From NCBI RefSeq assembly GCF_024448505.1, contig NZ_JAMOHV010000007.1, positions 124,001 to 188,000 on the forward strand: a stretch of DNA of 64,000 nucleotides. The letters run 5' to 3'. Made by a program: the position numbers and the translations under genes. Each line of letters starts with the position of its first letter. Within the stretch, counting starts at the first letter, position 1. Under the pieces are notes generated by a model. That model saw only the letters and a list, made by a program, of their open reading frames with translations. It was not told where the DNA came from and ran no database searches. Source of the stretch: Stutzerimonas degradans. GTDB taxonomy: Bacteria; Pseudomonadota; Gammaproteobacteria; Pseudomonadales; Pseudomonadaceae. Below, piece after piece: positions 1 through 10,538 of the stretch.

Positions 1-1
1 C

Positions 2-1768
2 GCGCTGTTCGCCGGTACGCAGAATGGCAACAACGACCAGACCGGGCGCTTCACGCCCTACTGGACGCGCGGCGCAGACGGCAAGATCGCCGTCCAGCCG
101 CTGGTCGAATACGACACCATGGACAAGCACCCGAATGGCGTGCTGAAGGGCGGCTGGTATATCGGCCCGAAGGAGAACCGGCGCGAAAGCGTGCTCGGCC
201 CGCTGCCCTACATCGTGCAGGGCAAGCAGGTGTGGCTGGCGACGCTTTCCGTACCCATCGTGGTCAACGGGCGCTTCATGGGCGTGGCGGGCACCGACTA
301 CAACCTCGATTTCGTGCAGAAGATCAGCCAGGAAGTCTCCGGCAAGCTGTTCGACGGCCAGGGCGAGGTGGCGATCATCAGCGATCAGGGTCTGGTCGTC
401 GCGGAAAGCCGCCATCCCAACCTGATCGGCGAACACTTCAAGCAGGTGCTGCCCGATGACTGGCAAGCCGCGCTCGGCTCCATCCAGAAAGGCGAAGAGC
501 TGGCACGGCTGGACGACAGCGGCATGGTGATCGTCTTCGCGCCCATCGCGCTCGGCCGGACCGGCAAGCCGTGGTCGATGATGCTCAAGATCGACAAAGA
601 CATCGTGCTGGCAAAAGCCGCCGCCCTCGAAGCGGAAATGCAGACTCAGAGCAGCCGGAGCATGCTGCAACAGATCGGCGTCGGGGTGTTCATCTCGCTG
701 CTCGCGGTCATCGCGCTGTGGATCTCCTCGCGCTCGGTGGCGCTGCCGATCCGCAAGGCGGCGCAGCTCGCTGGCGCGATACAGCGCGGCGACTTTTCGC
801 AACGCCTCGCACACCGCTCGGCGGACGAAGTGGGTCAGCTTTCCGCCAGCCTCGACCGCATGGCCGAGAGCCTGCAGCAACAGGTGCATGTCGCCGAGCG
901 CATTTCCCAGGGCGATCTAACGGTGGACGTGCGCCTGGCCTCGGACGGCGACCAGCTCGGCCTGGCACTGCGGCGAATGGTCGACAACCTCAACGAACTG
1001 GTCTCCCAGGTGCAGCTCAGCTCGGCGCTGATCAACGACAAGGCCGGCGAAGTGACGCGCCTGAGCCATGACCTGTCCGGGGGCGCGACGGAGTCGGCCT
1101 CGGCGGTCACCGAGATCAGCGCCACCATCAACCAGATGGCTTCGCAGATCCGCCAGACTTCCGAGTACGCCGGCGAGGCCAATTCGCTGTCGCGCCACTC
1201 CGAACAATCCGCGCGTGGCGGCAATGAACTCATGGCGACGCTCAAGGGCGCGATGCAGGAAATCAACCAGTCCGGCCAGGACATCACCAACATCATCCGC
1301 GCCATCGAGGAGATTGCCACCCAGACCAACCTGCTGGCCCTCAACGCAGCGATCGAGGCGGCGCGTGCCGGCGAGCACGGACGCGGCTTCGCGGTGGTGG
1401 CCGATGAAGTCCGCCAGCTGGCTGCCCGCAGCGCCGAAGCGGCGCAGCGCTCCACCCGCCTGATTCAGGAATCCAACGCGCGGACCGTCAAGGGCATGGA
1501 GCTCACCGACGAAACCGCCCAGGCGCTGGAAGCGATCGTCCAGGGCGCCGCGCAGGTCTCGCAGCTGGTCGATGAGATCGCCTCCGCCTCCAGCCAGCAG
1601 GCGTCCGGCATCGAACAGGTCAGCCTGGCCATCGAGCAGATCGATCAGGTCGTGCACCACAACAGCAGCAACTCCGAGCAGTCGACCCAGGCCGCGCAGG
1701 AGCTGACGCAACAGGCCCAGCAGATGATCGTGCAGGTCGGTCGTTTTACCGTCAGACGCGCCCGCTGA
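2..1768 (+). CDS. methyl-accepting chemotaxis protein, 5' end outside the window
   Basis: Chemoreceptor that senses a ligand in the periplasm and controls the CheA kinase. The reading frame is open from base 2, upstream of the first ATG at 119, so the N-terminus is missing. The first ~170 visible residues look like the distal part of a double Cache sensor ([16 protein letters not shown]). A membrane segment follows at about 660-720, then a HAMP region and the cytoplasmic signalling domain with the hallmark hairpin [20 protein letters not shown] and [12 protein letters not shown]. The stop is followed directly by a hairpin terminator. Ligand cannot be told from the sequence, although this Cache type often binds amino acids or organic acids. 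Confidence 0.95.
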   Translation, partial: ALFAGTQNGNNDQTGRFTPYWTRGADGKIAVQPLVEYDTMDKHPNGVLKGGWYIGPKENRRESVLGPLPYIVQGKQVWLATLSVPIVVNGRFMGVAGTDYNLDFVQKISQEVSGKLFDGQGEVAIISDQGLVVAESRHPNLIGEHFKQVLPDDWQAALGSIQKGEELARLDDSGMVIVFAPIALGRTGKPWSMMLKIDKDIVLAKAAALEAEMQTQSSRSMLQQIGVGVFISLLAVIALWISSRSVALPIRKAAQLAGAIQRGDFSQRLAHRSADEVGQLSASLDRMAESLQQQVHVAERISQGDLTVDVRLASDGDQLGLALRRMVDNLNELVSQVQLSSALINDKAGEVTRLSHDLSGGATESASAVTEISATINQMASQIRQTSEYAGEANSLSRHSEQSARGGNELMATLKGAMQEINQSGQDITNIIRAIEEIATQTNLLALNAAIEAARAGEHGRGFAVVADEVRQLAARSAEAAQRSTRLIQESNARTVKGMELTDETAQALEAIVQGAAQVSQLVDEIASASSQQASGIEQVSLAIEQIDQVVHHNSSNSEQSTQAAQELTQQAQQMIVQVGRFTVRRAR

Positions 1769-1775
1769 GCACCCG

Positions 1776-1807
1776 AGCGGCACCCCTCGCGGGTGCCGCT
1801 TCGATCT
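1776..1807 (+). terminator. hairpin terminator after the chemoreceptor gene
   Basis: A 10-bp perfect stem (AGCGGCACCC / GGGTGCCGCT) with loop CTCGC starts 8 bases after the stop codon. It is followed by TCGATCT, a weak T tract. Position and stem strength support a rho-independent terminator. Confidence 0.65.
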
Positions 1808-1824
1808 GTCGCATTTCTACGACC

Positions 1825-1848
1825 TTGGTACACCACGACTGGTACTTT
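1825..1848 (+). promoter_or_regulatory. possible activator motif, repeated TGGTAC
   Basis: TTGGTAC (1825-1831) and CTGGTACTTT (1839-1848) lie 14 bp apart upstream of the binding-protein gene. A related pair, CGGTACTTTGGTAC, occurs at 6118-6131 before the rhodanese-like gene of the same locus. Recurrence at the two putative transcription starts suggests a shared site, perhaps for the LuxR-type regulator encoded at 6823. This is inference from the sequence pattern only. Confidence 0.3.
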
Positions 1849-1909
1849 CTGCATATTCCCCCCTGGTGGAGCGCTTCCTATGCTGCCCGCAAGCCTCAGG
1901 AGTCGCCCC

Positions 1910-3100
1910 ATGCATCCATTCGCGTTCCATGCCGCGGTCTGTCTGATCGCCCTCGCCTGCGCCGACGCGTTCGCCGCGCCGGCCGCGCCCGAGCCGCTGG
2001 AGGTACGCATCGGCTACCTGGGCTATCGGCCCGATCCGGGGCCGCTGCTGTCCAACGTCATACCCGAGCCGGAAGACGCCGGCCTGCGCGGCGCCGAGCT
2101 GGCCATCGTCGACAGCAACAGCACCGGACGCTTCCTCAAGCATCACTACCGGCTCGATTCCGCCACCAGCGAAACACCCGAAGCGCTGCTCGAGCAGGCC
2201 GCGCGGCTGCACGCCGACGGCCTGCGCCTGTTCGTGGTCAACGCCCCGGTCGACACGCTGCGCCAGCTGTCCGCGGCGCTGCCCGACAGCCTGCTGTACA
2301 ACGCCGGCAGCGCCGACGATGCGCTGCGCAGCCAGAGCTGCCTGAACAACGTGCTGCACACCCTGCCCAGTCGCAGCATGCTGGCCGATTCCCTCGGCCA
2401 GTTTCTCGCCGCGCGGCGCTGGAACCGCTGGCTGCTGATCAGCGGGCCTACCGCGGAAGATCAGGCCTACGCCGACGCGCTGCGCCGTGCGGCCAAGCGT
2501 TTCGGCCACAAGATCGTCGCGGAGAAACCCTGGAGCTTCGAGAACGACCAGCGCCGCACGGCGCAGGCCGACATGCCGCTGTTCACCCAGACCACCGAGT
2601 ACGACGTGGTCGTAGTGGCCGACGAACGCGGCGATTTCGGCGAGTACGTGCCCTATCACACCTGGTATCCGCGCCCGGTCGCCGGGACCCAGGGGCTGAC
2701 GCCCACCGGCTGGCACAAGACCGTGGAAACCTATGGCGCCGCACAGCTGCAGAAGCGTTTCGAGGCGCACGCCGGGCGCTGGATGAACGACCGCGATTTC
2801 GCCGCCTGGATGGCGGTGCGCAGCCTCGCGGCCGCGGTGACCAAACTGCGTACCGCCGAGGTGACGACGATCCGTCAGCTGTCGCTGAGCGATGAGCTGC
2901 CGCTCGATGGCTTCAAGGGTCGCAAGCTGAGCTTCCGCTCGTGGAACGGCCAGCTGCGCCAACCGATCCCGCTGGTCCACCCGCGCGCGCTGGTCTCCAC
3001 CTCGCCGCAGGACGGTTTTCTGCACCCCACCAGCGAGCTGGACACCCTGGGCTTCGACGCCCCCGAGAGCCGCTGCCGGCTGAACGAGGCCCAACCATGA
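1910..3100 (+). CDS. periplasmic substrate-binding protein of a PQQ-associated ABC transporter
   Basis: Predicted periplasmic binding protein of 396 residues, of the branched-chain amino acid binding-protein fold, in the family found beside PQQ-dependent alcohol oxidation genes. The start at 1910 is chosen because AGGAG (1898-1902) sits 7 bases before it and it opens a clear signal peptide (MHPFAFHAAVCLIALACADA, cleavage near AFA-AP). Earlier in-frame ATGs at 1793 and 1880 lack such a site. It overlaps the next gene by ATGA. The gene order binding protein, Sel1, beta-propeller, ATPase, permease, rhodanese-like matches that family's usual setting. The ligand is unknown. Confidence 0.85.
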   Translation: MHPFAFHAAVCLIALACADAFAAPAAPEPLEVRIGYLGYRPDPGPLLSNVIPEPEDAGLRGAELAIVDSNSTGRFLKHHYRLDSATSETPEALLEQAARLHADGLRLFVVNAPVDTLRQLSAALPDSLLYNAGSADDALRSQSCLNNVLHTLPSRSMLADSLGQFLAARRWNRWLLISGPTAEDQAYADALRRAAKRFGHKIVAEKPWSFENDQRRTAQADMPLFTQTTEYDVVVVADERGDFGEYVPYHTWYPRPVAGTQGLTPTGWHKTVETYGAAQLQKRFEAHAGRWMNDRDFAAWMAVRSLAAAVTKLRTAEVTTIRQLSLSDELPLDGFKGRKLSFRSWNGQLRQPIPLVHPRALVSTSPQDGFLHPTSELDTLGFDAPESRCRLNEAQP

Positions 3101-3585
3101 AGCGCCTTCCCGTGGCCGCCCTGCTGGCATTGGCCGCCCTGCCCGGCACCTCGGCGCTCGCCGACGAACTGGGCTACGAGGCCTATGTCGACAGCCCCAA
3201 GCGCATCAAATGCCTGTACGGCTACGTCACCGCCAAGACCGGCAATTTCGAGGCGGCCAAGGCCATCTTCGAGGACTGCGTCGCGCGCTGGAACGACGTC
3301 TACTCGCTGATCTCGCTGGCGCAGATGTACGAGAGCGGCAACGGCGTGGAGCAGGACCTGTCCAAGTCCGCCGCGCTGCTCAAACAGGGCGCCGAACAAC
3401 CCGACGACGCCAGCTACGTGAGCCTGGCGCGCTATCACTGGGGCGTCGCGCTGGCCGAAGGCCGCGGTGTGGAGGCCGACCGCGTCGCTGCGCGCGACTG
3501 GCTGCAACGCGCCGCCGCCGGCGGGCAGAGCGAAGCCGACGAATACCTGCTGCGCCTGGATGCCACCCGCGCGCCGGCCCGCTGA
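3097..3585 (+). CDS. Sel1-repeat periplasmic protein
   Basis: A 162-residue secreted protein with an N-terminal signal peptide (MKRLPVAALLALAALPGTSALA). Two Sel1/TPR-like repeats follow, recognisable by SLAQMYESGNGVEQDLSKSA and the later YHWGVALAEGRGVEADRVAA segment. Such repeats bind other proteins and are not catalytic. The start codon overlaps the stop of the binding-protein gene (ATGA), indicating translational coupling. Its role in the PQQ-associated locus is not established; a scaffold or chaperone role is a guess. Confidence 0.8.
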   Translation: MKRLPVAALLALAALPGTSALADELGYEAYVDSPKRIKCLYGYVTAKTGNFEAAKAIFEDCVARWNDVYSLISLAQMYESGNGVEQDLSKSAALLKQGAEQPDDASYVSLARYHWGVALAEGRGVEADRVAARDWLQRAAAGGQSEADEYLLRLDATRAPAR

Positions 3586-3619
3586 CACGCCCACGCCTAT
3601 AACAACAAAGGACTCCCTC

Positions 3620-4591
3620 ATGCCCAGAACCCTGCTTGCCTCCGCCATCGCCTGCGCCCTGAGCTGCCTGGCCGGCTCCGCCCTGGCCGCCACCGCGTAC
3701 GTTTCCAACGAGAAGGATGACAGCATCAGCGTCATCGACCTGGACAAGATGGAAACGGTCGAAACCCTCGAAGTCGGCATGCGTCCGCGCGGGCTGACCC
3801 TCTCGCACGACAACAAGCTGCTCTACATCTGCGCCAGCGATTCGGACACCGTGCAGGTGATGGACCTGGCCACGCGGCAGATCATCAAGCAGCTGCCGTC
3901 CGGTGCCGACCCGGAGCAGTTCGCCCTGCACCCCAACAACAAGTGGCTGTACATCTCCAACGAGGACGATGCACTGGTAACGGTGGTCGACGTCGACAAG
4001 GAAGAGGTGCTGGCACAGATCGACGTCGGTGTCGAACCCGAGGGCATGGCGGTCAGCCCGGACGGCAAGTGGGCGGTCAACACCAGTGAAACCACCAACA
4101 TGCTGCACTGGATCGATACCGCTACCAACCAGCTGGTGGACAACACCCTGGTCGACCAGCGCCCGCGGCACGTCGAGTTCACTAAGGACAGCAAGACCCT
4201 CTGGGCCTCGGCCGAAATCGGCGGCACGGTCAGCGTGGTCGACGTGGACAAGCGCGAAATCCTCAAGACCCTGACCTTCAAGATCAAGGGCGTCCACCCG
4301 GACAAGGTCCAGCCGGTGGGCATCAAGCTCACCTCCGACGGCAAATACGCCTTCGTCGCGCTCGGCCCGGCCAACCACATCGCCGTGGTGGATGCGAAGA
4401 CCTACGAGGTGCTGGATTACCTGCTGGTCGGCCGGCGAGTCTGGCACATGGCGTTCAATCCCGATGAAAGCCTGCTGCTGACCACCAACGGCGTGAGCAG
4501 CGACGTGTCGGTCATCGATGTCGCCAAGCTCAAGGTGACCAAGTCGATCAAGGTCGGCCGCTATCCGTGGGGCGTGGTGGTTGCGCCATGA
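3620..4591 (+). CDS. PQQ-associated YVTN beta-propeller protein
   Basis: A 323-residue secreted beta-propeller with signal peptide (MPRTLLASAIACALSCLAGSALA) and about seven YVTN-type blades. Blades show repeated patterns such as YVSNEKDDSISVIDLDK, LYISNEDDALVTVVDVDK and ISPDGKW-like strands. Proteins of this kind are regularly encoded with quinoprotein alcohol dehydrogenases. The start at 3620 follows AAAGGA by 7 bases and begins the signal peptide. The last codon overlaps the ATPase start (ATGA), so the two are coupled. Biochemical role is not known. Confidence 0.85.
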   Translation: MPRTLLASAIACALSCLAGSALAATAYVSNEKDDSISVIDLDKMETVETLEVGMRPRGLTLSHDNKLLYICASDSDTVQVMDLATRQIIKQLPSGADPEQFALHPNNKWLYISNEDDALVTVVDVDKEEVLAQIDVGVEPEGMAVSPDGKWAVNTSETTNMLHWIDTATNQLVDNTLVDQRPRHVEFTKDSKTLWASAEIGGTVSVVDVDKREILKTLTFKIKGVHPDKVQPVGIKLTSDGKYAFVALGPANHIAVVDAKTYEVLDYLLVGRRVWHMAFNPDESLLLTTNGVSSDVSVIDVAKLKVTKSIKVGRYPWGVVVAP

Positions 4592-5325
4592 ACGCGCTGG
4601 AAGTCGAGGGCGTCCGCTTCGCCTACGGGCCGCGGCAGGCGCTCGACGACGTTACCTTCGCCACCAGCGCGGGGCGCTTTACCGCCCTGCTCGGCCCCAA
4701 CGGCGCAGGCAAGTCGACGCTGATCGCCCTGCTGACGCGGCTGTACGACCTGCAGCACGGCGCCATCCGCATCGCCGGTGCCAGCCTGCGTCAGCAACCG
4801 CGCGAGGCGCTGCGCCGGCTCGGCGTGGTGTTTCAGCAGAGCACGCTGGACCTGGACCTGACCGTGGAGCAGAACCTGCGCTACCACGCCGCGCTGCACG
4901 GCATGCCGCGCGTGCTGGCCACCGAGCGCATCGAGCGCGAACTGGAGCGCCAGCAGCTCGGCGAGCGCCGCAAGAGCAAGGTACGCGAGCTCAACGGCGG
5001 TCATCGCCGGCGCGTCGAGATCGCCCGCGCGCTGCTGCACAAGCCCAGCCTGCTGCTGCTCGACGAAGCCAGCGCCGGTCTCGATCCGGCCAGCCGCCAG
5101 GCGCTCAACCGACATGTACGCGAGCTGTGCCGCACGGAGGGCATGAGCGTGCTGTGGACCACACACCTGCTCGATGAAGTTCAGACGGACGACGACCTGC
5201 TCATTCTCAACCGCGGCCGGCTGGTCGCGCAGGGCCGGGCCGACACCCTCGCTCAGGGTGATGCCAGCCTGGAACAGACCTTCGACCGCCTGACCCGTAA
5301 TCCCGCAGCGGAGCCTTCCTCATGA
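4588..5325 (+). CDS. ABC transporter ATP-binding protein, PQQ-associated
   Basis: Cytoplasmic ATPase subunit of 245 residues. It has Walker A (GPNGAGKST), Q-loop (VVFQQ), Walker B (LLLLDEAS) and the switch histidine (WTTHL). The signature motif is LNGGH instead of the usual LSGGQ, which may be normal for this subfamily. The start at 4588 gives ATGA overlap with the upstream gene; an upstream GTG at 4567 would add seven residues. The partner permease is the next gene, overlapping by ATGA, and is frameshifted in this sequence. Confidence 0.9.
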   Translation: MNALEVEGVRFAYGPRQALDDVTFATSAGRFTALLGPNGAGKSTLIALLTRLYDLQHGAIRIAGASLRQQPREALRRLGVVFQQSTLDLDLTVEQNLRYHAALHGMPRVLATERIERELERQQLGERRKSKVRELNGGHRRRVEIARALLHKPSLLLLDEASAGLDPASRQALNRHVRELCRTEGMSVLWTTHLLDEVQTDDDLLILNRGRLVAQGRADTLAQGDASLEQTFDRLTRNPAAEPSS

Positions 5326-6111
5326 GCCTGTACTGGGAATGCCTGCGCGGCATCGTGCTGCGCGAATGGCTGCGCTTCGTTCAGCAGCGTTCACGCTTCT
5401 TCAGCGCGCTGGTGCGACCGCTGCTGTGGCTGGTGGTTCGCCGCCGGTTTTCGCGCCGCACTGGGCATCGCCATCATCGAGCCGTACGACACCTACATCA
5501 CCTACGAGACCTACATCGTTCCCGGTCTGGCCTGCATGATCCTGCTGTTCAACGGCATGCAGGGTTCGCTGTCGATGGTCTACGACCGCGAGATGGGCAG
5601 CATGCGCGTGCTGCTCACCAGCCCGCTGCCGCGCGGTTTCCTGCTGGCGAGCAAGCTGTTGGCCACGGCGTTGATTTCGCTGCTGCAGGTCTACGCCTTC
5701 CTCGCCATCGCCTGGGTGTATGGCGTGCAGCCGCCGCCGCTCGGCCTGCTGACTGCCCTGCCCGCGCTGCTGCTGGTGGCGCTGCTGCTCAGCGCGCTGG
5801 GGCTGCTGCTGTCCAACGGCATCCGCCAGCTGGAGAACTTCGCCGGCGTGATGAATTTCGTCATCTTCCCGATGTTCTTCCTTTCCTCGGCGCTGTATCC
5901 GCTGTGGAAGATGCGCGAGGCCAGCGAGTGGCTGTACTGGGTCTGCGCGGTCAATCCGTTCACCCATGCGGTGGAGCTGGTGCGCTACGGGCTGTACCAG
6001 CGCCTCGAACCGACGGCGATGGCCGTGTGCGTCGGCCTGACGGTGCTGTTCAGCCTGCTGGCGGTGGCCAGTTTCAATCCGCAGCATGCGGCGCTGCGGC
6101 GCTCGGCATAA
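5322..6111 (+). pseudogene. ABC-2 type permease, frameshifted
   Basis: The membrane subunit of the PQQ-associated ABC transporter, read in two frames. Frame one from ATG 5322 gives a normal N-terminus up to RPLLWLVV. Around 5430-5440 the homologous frame changes, continuing FAAGFRAALGIAIIEPYDT and then through 5536-6111 with five hydrophobic segments to the stop. The total of 790 bases is one base more than 263 codons, so a single inserted base in the GGTGGTT stretch explains it. The first frame runs on as an arginine-rich, implausible protein. Either the transporter is inactive or the base is a sequencing error. Confidence 0.8.
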
Positions 6112-6117
6112 GGCAAC

Positions 6118-6131
6118 CGGTACTTTGGTAC
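6118..6131 (+). promoter_or_regulatory. second TGGTAC-type motif
   Basis: CGGTACTTTGGTAC lies just after the permease stop and about 85 bases before the rhodanese-like gene. It resembles the paired motif at 1825-1848 (both contain GGTACTTT). It may mark a second promoter in the locus. Inference only. Confidence 0.25.
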
Positions 6132-6215
6132 TGGTTGGCGCGTCCATCGTAGGATTTCAAAGACACCTCCTTTGCTCTGTAATCGACCCCACCGACGTAC
6201 GGAGAACAAAGATAA

Positions 6216-6788
6216 ATGCCCAGGTCGTTGCTGCCCCTGCTGTTCGTCGCCCTCACCGGGATCGGCCTGAGTCCGCTCGCTAGCGCGACCGAAGACCCGG
6301 CACTGTTCTCCGCCGATGGCTACCGCCAGACGCAATACCGCAGCCCCACCCCGGCGACCGCCGAAGGCGCGCAAACGGTGGATACCGCGACGCTCCAACG
6401 CCTGCTCGCCGAGCGCTCCGACATGCTGTTGGTGGATGTCTACCGCCGCCAATGGCTGGCCGGCCAGTTCATCGACAACGAGGCGCACGCCAACCTGCCG
6501 GGCAGTGTCTGGCTGGCCAACACCGGCGACGGCTCGCTCACACCGCAATGGGCGGACTATTTCAGCAAGAACCTGGCACGCATTACCGAGGGCGACCTGC
6601 AACGGCCGCTGGTGTTCTACTGCCGCTCCGACTGCTGGCTGGGCTGGAATGCCACCCGGCGCGCCCGTGCGCTGGGCTACACCGACCTGTACTGGTACCG
6701 TGACGGCATTGATGGCTGGGAGCAGGCTGGTCTGCCGCTGCACCCTGCGACCCCTGAGCCCGTGCAGAGCAGCCAGCACGCTGACTAA
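6216..6788 (+). CDS. PQQ-associated rhodanese-like protein with paired cysteines
   Basis: A 190-residue exported protein with a signal peptide ending near LASA. It has a rhodanese-like fold: MLLVDVYRRQW near residue 70 and the active-site loop FYCRSDCWLGWNATRRA near residue 130, carrying two cysteines (C-x3-C-W). This matches the family annotated as a PQQ-catabolism-associated cysteine-tryptophan motif protein. GGAG at 6201-6204 is its ribosome site. A periplasmic sulfur or thiol redox function is plausible, perhaps helping mature a disulfide-containing quinoprotein; this is not proven for the family. Confidence 0.8.
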   Translation: MPRSLLPLLFVALTGIGLSPLASATEDPALFSADGYRQTQYRSPTPATAEGAQTVDTATLQRLLAERSDMLLVDVYRRQWLAGQFIDNEAHANLPGSVWLANTGDGSLTPQWADYFSKNLARITEGDLQRPLVFYCRSDCWLGWNATRRARALGYTDLYWYRDGIDGWEQAGLPLHPATPEPVQSSQHAD

Positions 6789-6822
6789 GCTCACCATAAT
6801 CAAAACAAAGAGGTGACCGGCC

Positions 6823-7488
6823 TTGTACAAGATTCTGATTGCCGACGACCATCCGCTGTTTCGCGAGGCCATTCACAACGTCATCCGCGACGGTTTTCCG
6901 GACAGCGAAATCCTGGAAACCGCCGACCTCGACAGCGCCCTGGCGCTGACCCAGGAGCATGACGACCTCGATCTGGTGCTGCTCGACCTGAACATGCCCG
7001 GCATGCACGGGCTGAACGGCCTGATCAACCTGCGCAACGAGGCGCCAACCATCCCGGTGGTGATCGTTTCCGCCGAACAGGACAAGCAGATCGTGCTGCA
7101 GGCCATCACCTATGGCGCGGTCGGCTTCATCACCAAATCCTCACCGCGCGCGCAGATGACCGAAGCCATCGAGCAGATCCTCAACGGTAACGTCTACCTG
7201 CCTTCGGACATCATCCGTAGCCAAAAGGCCACCAGCCGCCATACCCATCACAGCGAACCGTCGATCCCGCCGGAGCTGCTGCAGGCGCTGACGCGCAAGC
7301 AGCTGCTGGTGCTGGAACGCATGACCAAGGGCGAGTCGAACAAGCAGATCGCCTACAACCTCGACATCGCCGAAACCACCGTGAAGGCGCATGTCTCGGC
7401 GATCCTGCGCAAGCTCAACGTGCACAACCGCGTGCAGGCGATCCTCTCGGCCGGCGATATCGATTTCACCGCGTACCTGCGGCGCTGA
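6823..7488 (+). CDS. agmR: LuxR-family response regulator, AgmR/ErbR-like
   Basis: A 221-residue two-component response regulator. The receiver domain has the acidic pair D8-D9 and phospho-acceptor D55 ([10 protein letters not shown]), with the conserved lysine in FITKSS. A LuxR-type helix-turn-helix follows at residues ~150-215 ([22 protein letters not shown]). The sequence closely resembles the Pseudomonas AgmR/ErbR regulator of glycerol and PQQ-dependent ethanol oxidation as I know it. It uses a TTG start with a strong AGAGGTGA site 7 bases before; no ATG is suitable. No cognate kinase is in the window. Confidence 0.9.
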   Translation: MYKILIADDHPLFREAIHNVIRDGFPDSEILETADLDSALALTQEHDDLDLVLLDLNMPGMHGLNGLINLRNEAPTIPVVIVSAEQDKQIVLQAITYGAVGFITKSSPRAQMTEAIEQILNGNVYLPSDIIRSQKATSRHTHHSEPSIPPELLQALTRKQLLVLERMTKGESNKQIAYNLDIAETTVKAHVSAILRKLNVHNRVQAILSAGDIDFTAYLRR

Positions 7489-7596
7489 ACGGCGCCGTAG
7501 CGCGCAACGCCAGCCACGAGCCGGCGAGCAAACATGCGGCTTCCCGATGAACGAAGCCCGGCATGACGACGCGACGCTAAGCAACCCCTCCGAACA

Positions 7597-7619
7597 GCGC
7601 CGGCAGCCGTCGCCGGCGC
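7597..7619. terminator. perfect hairpin between convergent genes
   Basis: GCGCCGGC / GCCGGCGC form an 8-bp perfect stem with a 7-base loop, between the ends of the regulator gene (7488) and acoR (7666). There is no run of T on either side, so it is only a terminator candidate, possibly used in both directions. Confidence 0.35.
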
Positions 7620-7665
7620 CATTCTCTCCCGAATCCCAACCCTCGCCCCCTAGGAGTCGCCCCGC

Positions 7666-9594
<1,929 letters not shown>

Positions 9595-9742
9595 GCGTCC
9601 TCCTCGTCCCGAGGCGCGGTGCTCGGGGCGGATGATTCTTGTTGTTTTCATTTCAGTTCTGCGACTGCGCCAAGAATAAATGAAATGTTCCGGCAGGGAA
9701 GTTCAACTTTGGAACATGAAGGCCCAGATAAATTGTTCGTAC

Positions 9743-9762
9743 GTTGTAAAGCACTTTACAAC
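9743..9762. promoter_or_regulatory. palindromic upstream activating site 1
   Basis: GTTGTAAAGCACTTTACAAC has perfect 9-bp arms around a 2-bp centre. It lies about 125 bp upstream of the -24 element of the acetoin operon and is a likely AcoR binding site. Confidence 0.65.
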
Positions 9763-9773
9763 GACGTTACAGG

Positions 9774-9795
9774 TGTAAAGCCGATGAGCTTTACA
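9774..9795. promoter_or_regulatory. palindromic upstream activating site 2
   Basis: TGTAAAGC and GCTTTACA are perfect 8-bp arms separated by 6 bases. It shares TGTAAAG with the palindrome at 9743 but has wider spacing. The centres are about 32 bp (three helical turns) apart, as expected for tandem sites of an enhancer-binding protein. Confidence 0.6.
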
Positions 9796-9878
9796 GCGCA
9801 ACTGGAAAGCCGCCGCACCTAGAAATTTAGTTCTTTATTTTCAATGTCTTGAAGAACTAAAAGCGTAATTAAGAAAGT

Positions 9879-9893
9879 TGGCACGCCATCTGC
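9879..9893 (+). promoter_or_regulatory. sigma-54 (-24/-12) promoter of the acetoin operon
   Basis: TGGCACGCCATCTGC matches the consensus TGGCACG-N4-TTGC with one mismatch and exact spacing. It lies 94 bases before the first gene of the operon and downstream of two AcoR-like palindromes. The 392-base space 9595-9986 holds these elements and also the inverted pair CATTTCA (9649-9655) and TGAAATG (9681-9687) in front of acoR. Confidence 0.8.
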
Positions 9894-9986
9894 TCTTGAA
9901 GTATTTGCGGAACAAGCCCCCGCATAACAAGAGCGCCGCGTGCCTGCACTTCTTTCAGGCTCCGGCAATAAGTCAGGAGCTGAGCC

Positions 9987-10490
9987 ATGCAAAAACCCAA
10001 CTGCCATGAAACCGCCATCAATCGACGGCGCTTTCTTTCCCTCTCTGGTCAGACTGCGCTCGCCTTCAGTCTGGCGCAGCTGATTCCCGTGCGCCTGCTG
10101 GCCGAGGAAGCGCTGCCGGAGCTGCCACCCGGCCTGCTGCGCATGGGCCGCGACGTGTTTCCCCACGACGCCATCGACGACGCGCATTACGCCCGCCCGC
10201 TGGCGGAACTGGCGAACGAGCAGCCGAAACTGGTCGCCGACGGCCTGGCCGACCTGAATCGACGCGCCATCGAGGCCCATGACCGCCCGTTCGAAGCGCT
10301 CGATGAAGCGCAGCGCGTTGCCCTGCTGACCGAAGTCGAGCGCTCGCCGTTCTTCAAGGCCGTGCGCAGCAGCCTGATGTTCGGCCTGTACGACAACAAG
10401 GCGCTGTTCCCGCTGTTCGGCTACCAGGGCTCGTCGTGGGAATACGGCGGCTACGTCAACCGCGGCTTCGACGATCTGAACTGGCTCTGA
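9987..10490 (+). CDS. Tat-exported gluconate-2-dehydrogenase subunit 3-like protein
   Basis: Small subunit (167 residues) of a membrane-associated flavin dehydrogenase. It starts with a twin-arginine signal (INRRRFLSLSG followed by ALAFSLAQLIPVRLLA), so the folded complex is probably exported. The remainder fits the gluconate 2-dehydrogenase subunit 3 family, which escorts a GMC flavoprotein. The next gene encodes exactly such a flavoprotein. It is the first gene after the sigma-54 promoter, making this dehydrogenase part of the acetoin/butanediol regulon. Confidence 0.82.
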   Translation: MQKPNCHETAINRRRFLSLSGQTALAFSLAQLIPVRLLAEEALPELPPGLLRMGRDVFPHDAIDDAHYARPLAELANEQPKLVADGLADLNRRAIEAHDRPFEALDEAQRVALLTEVERSPFFKAVRSSLMFGLYDNKALFPLFGYQGSSWEYGGYVNRGFDDLNWL

Positions 10491-10538
10491 GCGCCCGCCC
10501 GAACAGCACAACAACAAGAACAAGACGAGGAATACCCC

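Noticed and set aside
5442..6152. Continuation of the first frame of the permease gene as a 276-residue protein
   Set aside because: After residue ~40 the translation is rich in arginine, alanine and histidine without membrane segments, while the other frame gives a normal permease. It is a frameshift product, not a gene.
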